DNA of 62,008 nt from Hellea sp. (GCA_023300105.1 JALZWM010000069.1:1-62008), one strand, 5' to 3'. Positions 52,394 to 61,999 are shown, counted from the stretch's first letter. The notes: a model not told the origin generated them from the letters alone. Numbers and translations are program-made.

Positions 52394-52969
52394 ATGTTGA
52401 AGGATCGGTATTTTTATCCACTAATCATAGCGTTGATGGCCACTATGATTTGGTATGCTCTATCTAAGGGAAATCGTGAAATACTGACGCCCCAAAGTAT
52501 TCTTGAAAACGGGTATATTATTGATAAAAAAAATCTCTCGAAGCTGATTGCCTCACCTGGAACGTCCTATGACTTCGTTGCTCAGTCACAGCAGAGCCAG
52601 GCCTATGTAGTTTTAAAATCCGACATAGCCTTCGATGACCCAACATCAACAATTGGTATATTTGCGCCGCTTGGACCTCAATTAGAAACTGTTTTTGCAC
52701 AACGCAATCTACGCATTACAGTTAGCGCACGCCAAGGTCAGGATACCCCCTTGAGCGATTTTTATATTGCCTATTTTACCGCAGATGTCGGAGATTCGGG
52801 ATGGAAGAAAAAAACACTCACACCCGAATGGAAAAACTACGTGATGAAATTCACGCCCAAGGCACCGGTCAACACCCTAGAGGCTGACTATTTTGGTATA
52901 TTGCCAGGTGACAAAGGGGGACAGAAAACCATGGACATTCAATCTATAAAAATTGACATTATTCCATAG
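52394..52969 (+). CDS. Membrane-tethered beta-sandwich protein
   Basis: 191 aa. An N-terminal membrane helix (about 7-24, FYPLIIALMATMIWYALS) anchors an outside domain of about 160 residues that looks like a carbohydrate-binding or galactose-binding jelly roll (NLRITVSARQGQ, FYIAYFTADVGDSGWKK, WKNYVMKFTP). No catalytic residues are evident. The layout is similar to the C-terminal part of the TPR protein at 7534. It sits beside galU, so an envelope-glycan role is a reasonable guess but not shown. Confidence 0.6.
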   Translation: MLKDRYFYPLIIALMATMIWYALSKGNREILTPQSILENGYIIDKKNLSKLIASPGTSYDFVAQSQQSQAYVVLKSDIAFDDPTSTIGIFAPLGPQLETVFAQRNLRITVSARQGQDTPLSDFYIAYFTADVGDSGWKKKTLTPEWKNYVMKFTPKAPVNTLEADYFGILPGDKGGQKTMDIQSIKIDIIP

Positions 52970-52983
52970 CGAACCAATAGTCC

Positions 52984-53853
52984 TTATTGAGCAAACTTCT
53001 TTATCATAGCATTAGCCTCAATCCCAATTTCAGGATGATCTTTGGCAAATGCAAGAACGGCTTCAAAATAACCCAGCTTAGAGCCGCAATCATAGTCTTG
53101 GCCTTCATATTCAAACGCATGAAAGGCTTGACTTTTCATCAGTGTCGCCATCGCATCGGTCAGTTGGATTTCACCGCCAGCACCAGCAGCTTGCGTCTTA
53201 AGAATATCCATAATTTCTGGCTGCAATATATAACGCCCCGTGATTTTAAGATTACTTGGCGCTTTATCGACTGGCGGCTTTTCAACCATGCCAGACATTT
53301 CGATAAGACGGCCATCGCGGGATTTAGGCGCGATAACGCCGTAATTACTCACCCGGTCCTCAGGCACAGCATCCACAGCAATAATATTACCGCCAACACT
53401 GTTATAAGCCTCTACCATTTGCCCAAGACATGACTTTTCTGCTTTCACCAAAACATCAGGCAGTAGAATTGCAAACGGGTCATCCCCGATAACGTCACGG
53501 GCGCACCAAATGGCGTGTCCTAATCCTTTAGCTGATTGCTGACGCACAAAGCTCATTGTCCCGGCTTCGGGTGTATCCGCGTCTAGGGCGTCATAAATAG
53601 CAGTTTTACCCTTTTGCTGCAGGCTGTACTCAAGTTCATAAGCGCGGTCGAAGTAATCTTCTATCGCACCTTTATTACGGCCCGTGACAAAGACAAAATG
53701 TTCGATACCCGCTTCGCGGGCTTCATCAACAACATATTGAAGAGCAGGCCTGTCAACAACAGGCAGCATTTCTTTAGGAATAGTCTTAGTTGCGGGCAGA
53801 ACCCGCGTTCCAAAACCAGCGACAGGTAAAACGGCTTTTCTAAGTTTTTTCAT
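52984..53853 (-). CDS. galU: UTP-glucose-1-phosphate uridylyltransferase
   Basis: 289 aa. Nucleotide-binding N-terminus AVLPVAGFGTRVLPATKTIP, then KEMLPVVDRPALQYVVDEA and the catalytic-region phrases VEKPPVDKAPSNL and GRYILQPEI, all standard for GalU. It makes UDP-glucose for glycan synthesis and feeds Ugd at 44 kb. It follows glmS by 23 nt on the same strand, so the two sugar-nucleotide supply genes form an operon. Confidence 0.96.
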   Translation of the reverse strand: MKKLRKAVLPVAGFGTRVLPATKTIPKEMLPVVDRPALQYVVDEAREAGIEHFVFVTGRNKGAIEDYFDRAYELEYSLQQKGKTAIYDALDADTPEAGTMSFVRQQSAKGLGHAIWCARDVIGDDPFAILLPDVLVKAEKSCLGQMVEAYNSVGGNIIAVDAVPEDRVSNYGVIAPKSRDGRLIEMSGMVEKPPVDKAPSNLKITGRYILQPEIMDILKTQAAGAGGEIQLTDAMATLMKSQAFHAFEYEGQDYDCGSKLGYFEAVLAFAKDHPEIGIEANAMIKKFAQ

Positions 53854-53876
53854 AAGAGCTGTTTAACAGAAATAGA

Positions 53877-55691
53877 TTATTCAACCGTTACCGATTTCGC
53901 TAAATTACGCGGTTGATCGACATCAGTGCCCAAATGGACGGCTGTATGATAAGCTAATAACTGCACAGCGACCGTAGTAATAATCGGCGCAACAAAACTA
54001 TCCGATGTAGGCAAGACAATCATATTATCTGCCATCGACTCCGCATGAGACGCACCTTCTTTATCTGTAATCAAGATAATATGAGCGCCGCGCGAGGCCA
54101 CCTCTTGAAGGTTGGAAATCGTCTTCTCAAAAAGTCTGTCATAGGGTGCCAGAACAATAACAGGTGTTCCGTCCTCAATCAGCGCAATTGGCCCATGTTT
54201 AAGTTCCCCAGCCGCGTAACCTTCGGCGTGAATATAAGAAATTTCTTTAAGTTTAAGCGCCCCTTCAAAAGCAATCGGCACTTGGCTACCCCGCCCGAGG
54301 TAGAACGCGCTTTTTGATTTAGAGAACTCAAAAGCCATGGCTTCGATGTCTTTATCAAGACGTAAGGCCTGTTTAACATGACGCGGGGTTTTAATCAGCG
54401 CCGTTGCCATGCGTTTCTGGTCATCTTCGGAAATCATGCCACGCGCTGTGCCTGCGGCCAATGCCAGAGATGCAAGCGCTGTGAGCTGTGATGTGAACGC
54501 TTTTGTAGATGCCACGCCAATTTCAGGACCCGCATTAATCGGCAATGCAATATCAGCTTCGCGCGCCATAGTTGATGTCATAACATTGACAAGCGCGGCA
54601 GTTTTAACGCCCGCTTCTTTGCAGTAACGAAGTGCGGCCAACGTGTCTGCCGTTTCCCCAGACTGTGAAACCGCAATGAAAAGCGACTTCGGCGAAATCA
54701 CAGGTTTGCGGTAACGAAACTCAGACGCAATATCTACATCGACAGCAAGGCCAGCCACTTGTTCAAACCAATATTTTGCAACCATGCCCGCATAGCAAGC
54801 CGTTCCGCAGGCAATAATGATAACACGGTCAAATTCAGAGAAATCAAGCTCGGCAGGCACATTTGCGCTAAGACGGTATTCGTCAATATAATTACTAAGT
54901 GTGCGGCCTATCGTTTCTGGCTGTTCATACATCTCTTTGAGCATGAAATGACGATAATTGCCTTTCTCTGCCATAGCAGGACCGCCCGTCAAAATCGTAA
55001 TATCGCGCTCTACTTTATTGTCATCAACATCATAAATTTCATAACTTGTCGGCGTCAAGATCGCCCAGTCCCCTTCTTCTAGGTAAATTAGCTTTGTTGT
55101 TAACTGCGCCAACGCCATAGCATCAGACCCAAGATACATTTCATCTTCGCCGATACCCAGCGCTAACGGAGAGCCTGCACGCGCGCAATATATATGGTCA
55201 GGGTGGTCATCTATTATTACGCCAAAAGCATAAGCGCCTTTAAGCTTCTTAAGGCTTTGCGAGAACGCCTCTTTAGGCGCAAGACCTTGACTGAGAGCCT
55301 CATCGACTAAATGGGACACAACTTCGGTGTCAGTCTCAGTGCGGAAATCGCGGTGACTTAACTCTTTACGAATATCGAGGAAATTTTCAATAATACCGTT
55401 ATGAACGACCCCGACACGGCCTGAAAAATGAGGATGCGCATTAGTCTCGTTCGGCACGCCATGCGTTGCCCAGCGCGTGTGTGCAATGCCAATTTGACCA
55501 TCAACATGATCAGTTGCAAGCTTCGCCACGAGTCCTTTGATTTTACCTTCAGCGCGTTGACGGATTAATTTACCGCCATCCAGAACAGCAACACCAGAAC
55601 TATCATAGCCCCGATATTCGAGCCTTTTAAGCCCGTCAACTAGACGTTCTGTGACAGTACTCGTCCCAACAATTCCAATAATTCCGCACAT
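53877..55691 (-). CDS. glmS: Glutamine-fructose-6-phosphate aminotransferase
   Basis: 604 aa. The N-terminal glutaminase begins MCGIIGI with the catalytic Cys2 exposed after Met removal. Two SIS domains follow (CGTACYAGMVAKYW, SQSGETADTLAAL) and the C-terminus ends KSVTVE as in the family. It makes glucosamine-6-phosphate, the entry to UDP-GlcNAc, peptidoglycan, LPS and the amino sugars of the polysaccharide locus. No glmS ribozyme sequence is visible in the 101-bp upstream gap. Confidence 0.97.
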   Translation of the reverse strand: MCGIIGIVGTSTVTERLVDGLKRLEYRGYDSSGVAVLDGGKLIRQRAEGKIKGLVAKLATDHVDGQIGIAHTRWATHGVPNETNAHPHFSGRVGVVHNGIIENFLDIRKELSHRDFRTETDTEVVSHLVDEALSQGLAPKEAFSQSLKKLKGAYAFGVIIDDHPDHIYCARAGSPLALGIGEDEMYLGSDAMALAQLTTKLIYLEEGDWAILTPTSYEIYDVDDNKVERDITILTGGPAMAEKGNYRHFMLKEMYEQPETIGRTLSNYIDEYRLSANVPAELDFSEFDRVIIIACGTACYAGMVAKYWFEQVAGLAVDVDIASEFRYRKPVISPKSLFIAVSQSGETADTLAALRYCKEAGVKTAALVNVMTSTMAREADIALPINAGPEIGVASTKAFTSQLTALASLALAAGTARGMISEDDQKRMATALIKTPRHVKQALRLDKDIEAMAFEFSKSKSAFYLGRGSQVPIAFEGALKLKEISYIHAEGYAAGELKHGPIALIEDGTPVIVLAPYDRLFEKTISNLQEVASRGAHIILITDKEGASHAESMADNMIVLPTSDSFVAPIITTVAVQLLAYHTAVHLGTDVDQPRNLAKSVTVE

Positions 55692-55792
55692 AGACTTCTG
55701 TCCTCATAATTTATTTTATGGATTTAACGTCTTGCTAGAGCGAGGAAACATCAAACACCATAGTATTTTGACAGCAATAAGTGCAAATTTCG

Positions 55793-56323
55793 TTACAATT
55801 TTGACGGTTTTTCAGTCTCATCAGGCTCTATTATGTTAATGATAAGCCTACCTGCGCTTAAATCCAGTTTCGGAACTGCAATTTTTGTAAAAGGGTGAAA
55901 AAAGCTCGCTGTATCTTTAGCCTTAATTTCGAGCATATCTCCTGCCCCAAAATTATGCACCGCCGTCACCTTGCCCATACGTTTCCCGTCCGTTGACTTC
56001 ACATCAAGCCCAATCAAATCCATGAGGTAAAACTCATCATCCTCAGGTTCTGGAAGTAAGGACCGAGAAATATAAAGTTTGGTTGATTTAAGAGCTTCAG
56101 CCTCCTCTCTGGTGTTAACTTCCTCTGCAATGACAGCGATAGCTTTTGTGATGAGGCGGTGACTTTTGAGTGTGAGGACAATTTTTCCGCTCTCATTATA
56201 TAATGGGCCATACTTCACGCAATTTTCGGGGATATCTGTGAAAGACTTTAGTTTCACCTCGCCTTTGATACCAAAAGCCCCAGCTATCGCAGCCACACAT
56301 ATTAAATCAGATGAACCTGTCAT
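55793..56323 (-). CDS. rimM: 16S rRNA processing protein RimM
   Basis: 176 aa ribosome maturation factor that binds S19 in the 30S head. The N-terminal RimM domain starts VAAIAGAFGIKGEVKLKSFT, and the PRC-barrel C-terminal domain carries DLIGLDVKS, NFGAGDMLEIK and VPKLDL. The usual trmD/rpsP neighbours are absent; here it stands alone, divergent from the secreted-protein gene at 56582. Confidence 0.95.
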   Translation of the reverse strand: MTGSSDLICVAAIAGAFGIKGEVKLKSFTDIPENCVKYGPLYNESGKIVLTLKSHRLITKAIAVIAEEVNTREEAEALKSTKLYISRSLLPEPEDDEFYLMDLIGLDVKSTDGKRMGKVTAVHNFGAGDMLEIKAKDTASFFHPFTKIAVPKLDLSAGRLIINIIEPDETEKPSKL

Positions 56324-56397
56324 GCGGGGCCATTACGGCCTTCCCTGAAAGCTGTCAGTAAAAAAATTCAGCAATAAATAAAGGAAAACGCTTAACC

Positions 56398-56411
56398 GTG
56401 ACGAACGTCAC
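56398..56411. promoter_or_regulatory. Candidate operator GTGACG-N2-CGTCAC
   Basis: A perfect 6-bp inverted repeat (GTGACG 56398-56403, CGTCAC 56406-56411) lies between divergent rimM and the secreted-protein gene. Its symmetry and spacing are those of a dimeric regulator site, but no regulator can be named. Confidence 0.45.
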
Positions 56412-56452
56412 AGAATTAGTAACGAGAATATAGGTACATTACACAGTGGGGC

Positions 56453-56494
56453 GCAGGAGAAGAGTTGGGATCCCTTTTTGATTCTTCTCCCTGC
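56453..56494 (+). other. Hairpin in the leader of the secreted-protein gene
   Basis: GCAGGAGAAGA (56453-56463) pairs with TCTTCTCCCTGC (56483-56494) as 11 bp with one bulged C, around a 19-nt loop that contains GGGATCCC. It lies about 88 bp before the ATG at 56582, without a U-tract, so it is a possible leader structure. Confidence 0.4.
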
Positions 56495-56581
56495 CTGTTC
56501 AGCTGTTGATTACGCAGTTCTGTTTCTGTTCATCTTGAGTTTGCTATAGAGACATAATGTTACCGCTCGAAAGGCCTGACT

Positions 56582-57040
56582 ATGTTTCGTACACTTGTTC
56601 TCTCAATTGCCATGGTGGCGTTATCTTCTACGGCATTTGCGCACCCAGAACCCGAAGCACAAAGCTCTGAAGCGCAGTCTCCGAAAACACAACACATCAC
56701 TAAGCCTGCACTCCCCTCTCAAGCAGAAATAAATGCGGCTTTGGAAAAAATGCCCGATATGAACGCTATTATGGGTGATATGATGAGCTTGGTGAAGGAT
56801 GAGAGTTTTCGAGAGAAAATGGAAACGAGCGCCAAAGGTTTTACGGATAAAATAGATACAGATGCTTTCAAAAAAGGGCCAGACGGCATGCCTGATTTCA
56901 ATAAGGCTTTTGCGTCAATGCTCGGCAGCTTTTCAGATGAAGAGGCTATGGGCGGAATGCTCGATACGATGATGGACCTTGCGCAGACAATGGAAAAACA
57001 TATTCCTGAAGACGCAACGAAAGCAGCCCCAAAACCATAA
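56582..57040 (+). CDS. Small secreted protein, unknown
   Basis: 152 aa with a signal peptide (MFRTLVLSIAMVALSSTAFA, cleavage before HPEP). The mature part is methionine- and aspartate-rich and helical (KMPDMNAIMGDMMSLVKDES, FKKGPDGMPDFNKAFAS). The family is not recognised. It precedes the def-fmt-truA operon by 60 bp on the same strand but is probably a separate unit. It shares the HPE mature start with the protein at 51650. Confidence 0.7.
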   Translation: MFRTLVLSIAMVALSSTAFAHPEPEAQSSEAQSPKTQHITKPALPSQAEINAALEKMPDMNAIMGDMMSLVKDESFREKMETSAKGFTDKIDTDAFKKGPDGMPDFNKAFASMLGSFSDEEAMGGMLDTMMDLAQTMEKHIPEDATKAAPKP

Positions 57041-57103
57041 GACCCGCCCAAAGTTAAAGAGCTACCCCTTGACCAAATGCGGCCACGCTCTTACTTAGGC
57101 CAA

Positions 57104-57622
57104 ATGCCTATAAGACCCATTCTCACGGTACCCAATCCGATCCTCAAAGAAGTTTCAAAACCCGTCGAGACCGTGACGGATGAAACCCGCGCTCTGATGG
57201 ATGATATGCTCGCGACGATGTACGCTGCGCCCGGCATTGGCCTTGCCGCCATTCAAGTTGGCGTGCCTTTAAATGTGATTGTTATGGACTTGGCCCGCGA
57301 AGGCGAAGCGCCCGCGCCACGGTATTTTATAAATCCAGAAATTCTCGAAGACGTTGAAGAGCTAAAGCCTTATAATGAGGGCTGCCTGTCTATCCCAGAA
57401 GTTTATGAAGACATTGAGCGCCCAGAACGTGTGAAGCTAACCTATCTTGATTATAATGGCGAGCGCGTGACCGAATGGTGCGAAGGGCTTTATGCTGTGT
57501 GTATCCAACACGAAATGGATCACCTCAAAGGCGTTGTCTTTATTGATTATCTCTCGCGCCTCAAACGCGAGCGCGCCGTCAAGAAAGTGGTGAAAGCTGA
57601 GAAATTGAAAGACGCGAGTTAA
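57104..57622 (+). CDS. def: Peptide deformylase
   Basis: 172 aa metalloprotease that removes the formyl group from new proteins. Motifs: [10 protein letters not shown] (motif 1), EGCLSIP (motif 2, cysteine metal ligand) and QHEMDHLKG (motif 3, two histidine ligands). An in-frame ATG at 57077 exists, but [12 protein letters not shown] is the classic N-terminus, so the start is taken at 57104. The stop overlaps fmt (TAATG), and fmt in turn overlaps truA, giving a coupled operon. Confidence 0.96.
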   Translation: MPIRPILTVPNPILKEVSKPVETVTDETRALMDDMLATMYAAPGIGLAAIQVGVPLNVIVMDLAREGEAPAPRYFINPEILEDVEELKPYNEGCLSIPEVYEDIERPERVKLTYLDYNGERVTEWCEGLYAVCIQHEMDHLKGVVFIDYLSRLKRERAVKKVVKAEKLKDAS

Positions 57623-58551
57623 TGTCTCTCAATATCGTTTTCATGGGAACGCCAGACTTTGCAGTGCCCTCCCTCGCGGAACTTATTTCTAATGGATATA
57701 ATGTGGTGCGGGTTTACACCCAGCCTCCGCGCCCTGCTGGCCGTGGTAAAAAGCTGACAAAATCTCCTGTCCATCAATTCGCAGACATCATGGGTATTCC
57801 TGTCGAGACGCCAGAAAACTTTCGCGGGTCGAAAACCATTGACGCGCTCGAAGCTTTGGACGCTGATGTGGCCTGTGTTGTGGCTTATGGTCAGATATTG
57901 CCAAAGCGCGCGCTTGCCGCGCCTAAACACGGATGTTTCAATCTGCACGCCTCGCTCCTCCCAAGATGGCGCGGCGCGGCGCCCGTACAGCGGGCCATCA
58001 TGGCAGGGGACGCCCAAACTGGCGTTCAAATTCAGCAAATGGATACAGGTCTAGATACAGGCGATATCCTGCTGTCGGAAACAGTCGATATTAAACCCAT
58101 AGATACAGCGGGCGCGTTGTTTGATAGTCTCTCCCGCATTGGCGCAGGGCTTTGGCCGCGTGTCCTCGGCGGGCTCGAGCGCGGCGCGTTGAAACCAACG
58201 CCTCAAGACGGGACGCCAACATACGCGCATAAAATTGATAAAACTGAAGCCCGTATTGATTGGAACCAATCCGCGCAAAAACTTGATTGCCATATACGCG
58301 GCCTCGCGCCCTTCCCCGGCGCATGGTGTGAACTCGATGGTAAGCGGGTCAAAGTTCATCTCTGCGAATACGCTGAAATCGAAGACACGCATGGTCAGCC
58401 CCTTGGTACAGCGCTTGATGATAATCTGCTCATCGCCTGCGCGCTCGACGCCATTCGGCTTTTAGAAGTTCAACCCGCAGGTAAACCCAAAATGAGCGCG
58501 GAAGATTTTTTGCGAGGCACAGCTGTCCCGACAGGCACGCAGCTTAGCTAA
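57622..58551 (+). CDS. fmt: Methionyl-tRNA formyltransferase
   Basis: 309 aa. N-terminal Rossmann-like formyltransferase fold with IVFMGTPDFAVPSL and the folate-site signature NLHASLLPRWRGAAPVQRAI; the C-terminal OB-like domain begins near TYAHKIDKTEARIDW. It formylates the initiator Met-tRNA, complementing def. ATG overlaps the def stop by one base (TAATG). Confidence 0.97.
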   Translation: MSLNIVFMGTPDFAVPSLAELISNGYNVVRVYTQPPRPAGRGKKLTKSPVHQFADIMGIPVETPENFRGSKTIDALEALDADVACVVAYGQILPKRALAAPKHGCFNLHASLLPRWRGAAPVQRAIMAGDAQTGVQIQQMDTGLDTGDILLSETVDIKPIDTAGALFDSLSRIGAGLWPRVLGGLERGALKPTPQDGTPTYAHKIDKTEARIDWNQSAQKLDCHIRGLAPFPGAWCELDGKRVKVHLCEYAEIEDTHGQPLGTALDDNLLIACALDAIRLLEVQPAGKPKMSAEDFLRGTAVPTGTQLS

Positions 58552-59291
58552 TGCCGCGCTATAAGCTCACCATAGAATATGACGGCGGACCTTATATGGG
58601 CTGGCAATGGCAAGACCATGGCCCGTCCGTACAAGGCGTGATGGAAGCCGCCGCGGCAAAACTCAATAAAGGCCAAGACGTTTTGGTTTACGGCTCGGGC
58701 CGCACCGATAGCGGCGTTCATGCCCTCGGCCAAGTCGCCCATATGGATTTGCCTCATGAGATTCGTCCCGACAAATTACGCGACGCGATGAATTATCACA
58801 TGTCCAAAGACCCTGTGACGGTCCTCAGCGCAGAGATTATGAAAGATGAGTGGCACGCCCGCTTTGACGCCACAGAGCGCAGTTATCTATACCGTATAAT
58901 TGACCGCCGCATGAAACTCTCTCTTGATAAAGGGCGGCTTTGGCGCATCCCCGTCAAAATGGATGCAGACGCCATGCACGCCGCCGCGCAGGTTCTTGTC
59001 GGCACGCATGATTTCTCGGCCTTCCGCGATATTAAATGCCAGGCAAAATCACCTGTAAAAACCATCGATGAAATTACAATTTTGCGCGCAGGGGCAGAAA
59101 TTCATTGTCATTTCCGCGCGCGCTCATTTTTGCATAAGCAAGTCCGCTCGCTTATTGGTACGCTCGCCGAAGTTGGCATGGGAAAATGGAACACAGCGGA
59201 TATGCGCGAAGTCCTAGAATCAAAAGACCGCCAAGAATGCGGGCCCGTGGCCCCGCCAGACGGACTTTATTTGGTGAGTGTGAAGTATTAA
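58551..59291 (+). CDS. truA: tRNA pseudouridine synthase A
   Basis: 246 aa enzyme that makes pseudouridine at tRNA positions 38-40. The catalytic aspartate lies in GRTDSGVHALGQVAH, with the partner RSFLHKQVRSLIGTL. It overlaps the fmt stop by one base (TAATG). The def-fmt-truA order is common among Alphaproteobacteria. Confidence 0.96.
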   Translation: MPRYKLTIEYDGGPYMGWQWQDHGPSVQGVMEAAAAKLNKGQDVLVYGSGRTDSGVHALGQVAHMDLPHEIRPDKLRDAMNYHMSKDPVTVLSAEIMKDEWHARFDATERSYLYRIIDRRMKLSLDKGRLWRIPVKMDADAMHAAAQVLVGTHDFSAFRDIKCQAKSPVKTIDEITILRAGAEIHCHFRARSFLHKQVRSLIGTLAEVGMGKWNTADMREVLESKDRQECGPVAPPDGLYLVSVKY

Positions 59292-59380
59292 GCTAAAGTC
59301 CTCTTATGTTCTTCGAACACACCCGATAATGTAAACGTGATATTTAATGGATAGCTAAAACGGCCCATTCTGCTTATTAT

Positions 59381-60016
59381 ATGTCTATGATAAAAATTTT
59401 AGCTCTTCCTTTATTCACGGCAACTCTGTCTTTCGCGGCCTGTTCGCAAGCCCAAGATAGCGCTCCAAATAAGGTTGAGCTCACAAGCTCTGCGCCTGTG
59501 ACTAACGCGCAGACATCGGCCTCTAATTGGACTGTCATTGACGCCGAGAGCCATGTGAAATTTACGGCCGCGCAAGAAGGCAATGAATTTACGGGGCAGT
59601 TTAATAAGTTCACGGCAGTGATTAATTTTGACCCTAGCAATATTGAAGACGCCTCTGTCACGGCGCGAATTGATATATCCTCTGTGGACGCAGGCGATAA
59701 AGACCGCAACGGGGCGCTGCCCGGTAAAGAGTGGTTCTTTATCAAAAAGTTCCCTGAGGCTGTTTTTCAATCATCCAGTTTTTCCAAGACCGGTGAGAAT
59801 ACCTACGCAGCGGCGGGGACTTTATCTATGAAAGGCGTGAGCCAACCCCTCACCCTGCCCTTCACATTGGACATTGAAAGCAGCACTGCGGATATGAGCG
59901 GCATGGTCACGCTGGATAGAACCCTATGGGAGCTTGGTAGCGGCGCATGGTCAACGGATGAATGGGTGAGCACATCCGTTACCGTTGATATAAAGATTAA
60001 GGCCGCAGCTAAATAG
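59381..60016 (+). CDS. YceI-family lipocalin-like protein, probably a lipoprotein
   Basis: 211 aa. A signal peptide ends in FAAC, a lipobox variant, with cysteine near residue 21. The YceI domain (about 45-205) includes SHVKFTAAQEGNEFTGQF, the turn GKEWFFIKKFPEAVFQSS, the MKGVSQPLTLPFTL strand and the closing TLWELGSGAW. YceI proteins bind isoprenoid or amide lipids in a lipocalin-like barrel. It is convergent with the Uup gene. Confidence 0.88.
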   Translation: MSMIKILALPLFTATLSFAACSQAQDSAPNKVELTSSAPVTNAQTSASNWTVIDAESHVKFTAAQEGNEFTGQFNKFTAVINFDPSNIEDASVTARIDISSVDAGDKDRNGALPGKEWFFIKKFPEAVFQSSSFSKTGENTYAAAGTLSMKGVSQPLTLPFTLDIESSTADMSGMVTLDRTLWELGSGAWSTDEWVSTSVTVDIKIKAAAK

Positions 60017-60025
60017 TTAAACCAA

Positions 60026-61831
60026 TTATTCTGCTGCATCCTTCATAACTTCCAGCTCTAACCATTCTTCTTCGCAGGCTTCTAGCTTTCCTAGAATCAC
60101 CTGAAAGTCTGCCAAGGCTTTGTTGAAGCCGTCTGGATCGCGTTGGAAGAAATCACCATCCGCCATTTTTTGCTCGAGAGCGGTTTTCTTGAGCTCTAAA
60201 CCTTCCATCTCTTTGGGGAGTTGCTCCAGACGGAATTTATGTTTGTAAGATAATTTGCCTTTGGGCGCAGGAGCGCTCACGCCGCCCGCCGCTTTGGCAG
60301 CCTTTTGAGCTTCTTTTTGCGCGAGTTTACGCGCCTGTACGCCGCGTCCGCGTTGGTCAACCATATCGGAATAGCCGCCTGCATAGACTTGCCATTTGCC
60401 ATCGCCCTCAAAGCCAATGGTACGGGTCACTGTACGGTCAAGGAAATCCCGATCATGCGAGACAACCACGACGGTGCCTTTGTAATCGGCGACGAGTTCT
60501 TGGAGCAGGTCTAATGTTTCAAGGTCCAAATCATTCGTCGGTTCATCCAAAATCAGCAAGTTCGACGGTAGGCGCAGTCCGCGCGCGAGTTGCAGACGTC
60601 CGCGTTCGCCGCCCGATAGCGCATGGATAGGTGTCCGCGCTTGCTCAGGTAAAAATAGGAAGTCCTTCATATAGCGAATGACGTGCACGGAGGCATCGCC
60701 GACGCTGACCTTATCACCGCCATTATCCGTCATAGCCTCAGAGAGTGTCCATTCAGGGTTTAGGCTCTCGCGCTTTTGGTCAACAATGAGCGGCTGTAGG
60801 TTCACGCCCAAATCGACCTTGCCGCTATCCGCTTCGTGCTCACCCATGAGTAATTTAAGCAATGTTGTTTTGCCTGACCCATTAGGCCCAACAATCCCGA
60901 GGCGGTCACCGCGCGCAATTTTGACAGAAAAATCGACAACGATAGGCCGTCCATCAAAACTTTTGCTGACGTTTTCTAGGGTCGCAACACGTTTGCCAGA
61001 GTTTTGGCCTTCGGTCACCGTAATTGCGGCAGAGCCAACAACTTGTTTTTGATCGCGCACCTGTTGGCGCAGACCCGCAAGTTCTTTGACGCGGCGCACA
61101 TTACGTTTACGGCGGCCAGAGACCCCGTGAACAATCCAATGTTGTTCGCGGTTTATTTTACGGTCGAGCTTATGACGGTCGAGTTCTTCTTGCTCGAGAA
61201 ATTCATCGCGCCAATCCTCAAAGTGAGCAAAGCCCTTGCCAAGGCTACGCGTCTCGCCGCGGTCCATCCAAATTGTGCGGCGCGAGAGGTTTTCAAGAAA
61301 GCGTCTATCATGCGAAATGAGCAATATCGAAGACGACAGGCTAGACAGCTCACCTTCGAGCCATTCAATCGCAGGCAAATCCAAATGGTTTGTCGGCTCG
61401 TCGAGCATGATGATATCAGGTTCAGGCGCAAGCGTGCGCGCCAAAGCGGCGCGGCGCATTTCTCCGCCCGACATCACACTCGGATCTTCTTCGCCCGTTA
61501 ATCCTAAAGCGTCCATAAGATACGGAATACGCGCGCCATCATCCGCGCCAATTAAACCCGCCTCAATATAGGCCCCTGAGGTTTTAAACGCAGAAAGGTC
61601 AGGCTCTTGAGGGAGATAACGAATAGTCGTGCCGGGTTGCACAAAGCGTGTTCCATCATCTGCTTCAACAAGGCCAGCCGCAATTTTAAGCAATGTCGAC
61701 TTGCCAGAGCCATTACGCCCAACCAAGCAAATGCGGTCACGTGCCATCACAGACAGCTCTGCGTTTTCCAGCAAAGGCGTCGTACCAAATGTCAGGCTAA
61801 TATTGGCGAGGGTTAAAAGCGGCGGGGCCAT
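60026..61831 (-). CDS. ABC-F family ATPase (Uup type)
   Basis: 601 aa soluble protein with two ATP-binding domains and no membrane segments. Walker A motifs GRNGSGKSTLLK (about 38) and GPNGSGKTTLLK (about 320), signatures SGGEMRRAALAR and SGGERGRLQLARGL, and LDEPTNHLDL/LDEPTNDLDL. The Uup-type C-terminal coiled coil begins near LSYKHKFRLEQLPKEMEG. ABC-F proteins act on the ribosome or, for Uup, in resolving replication structures. About 180 bp of gap separates it from the window edge. Confidence 0.92.
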   Translation of the reverse strand: MAPPLLTLANISLTFGTTPLLENAELSVMARDRICLVGRNGSGKSTLLKIAAGLVEADDGTRFVQPGTTIRYLPQEPDLSAFKTSGAYIEAGLIGADDGARIPYLMDALGLTGEEDPSVMSGGEMRRAALARTLAPEPDIIMLDEPTNHLDLPAIEWLEGELSSLSSSILLISHDRRFLENLSRRTIWMDRGETRSLGKGFAHFEDWRDEFLEQEELDRHKLDRKINREQHWIVHGVSGRRKRNVRRVKELAGLRQQVRDQKQVVGSAAITVTEGQNSGKRVATLENVSKSFDGRPIVVDFSVKIARGDRLGIVGPNGSGKTTLLKLLMGEHEADSGKVDLGVNLQPLIVDQKRESLNPEWTLSEAMTDNGGDKVSVGDASVHVIRYMKDFLFLPEQARTPIHALSGGERGRLQLARGLRLPSNLLILDEPTNDLDLETLDLLQELVADYKGTVVVVSHDRDFLDRTVTRTIGFEGDGKWQVYAGGYSDMVDQRGRGVQARKLAQKEAQKAAKAAGGVSAPAPKGKLSYKHKFRLEQLPKEMEGLELKKTALEQKMADGDFFQRDPDGFNKALADFQVILGKLEACEEEWLELEVMKDAAE

Positions 61832-61955
61832 AAATATCTTTATCAGTAAACGTAATTAAGGTGCGTCTCTATGCTTGTCTGGAGGCAAGTACAAGGTAGG
61901 TTTCACAGATAGCGAAGTTTAGGCGTTGCTTGGCGTCAGGAATTCACTTTGCGGT

Positions 61956-61999
61956 ATTTGCTAGAATGAAACTGCCCCCGCAACATCATCCTAGCAAAT
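61956..61999. repeat. 9-bp inverted repeat near the window edge
   Basis: ATTTGCTAG (61956-61964) and CTAGCAAAT (61991-61999) are perfectly complementary across a 26-nt spacer. It lies upstream of the Uup gene, at the end of the window, so its context is cut off. Confidence 0.35.

Noticed and set aside
55692-55792. glmS ribozyme upstream of glmS
   Set aside because: The gap is 101 bp with no ribozyme-like pairing, and the ribozyme is typical of Firmicutes.
61004-61501. 165-aa plus-strand frame over the Uup gene
   Set aside because: Antisense shadow; the minus-strand gene has complete ABC-F motifs.
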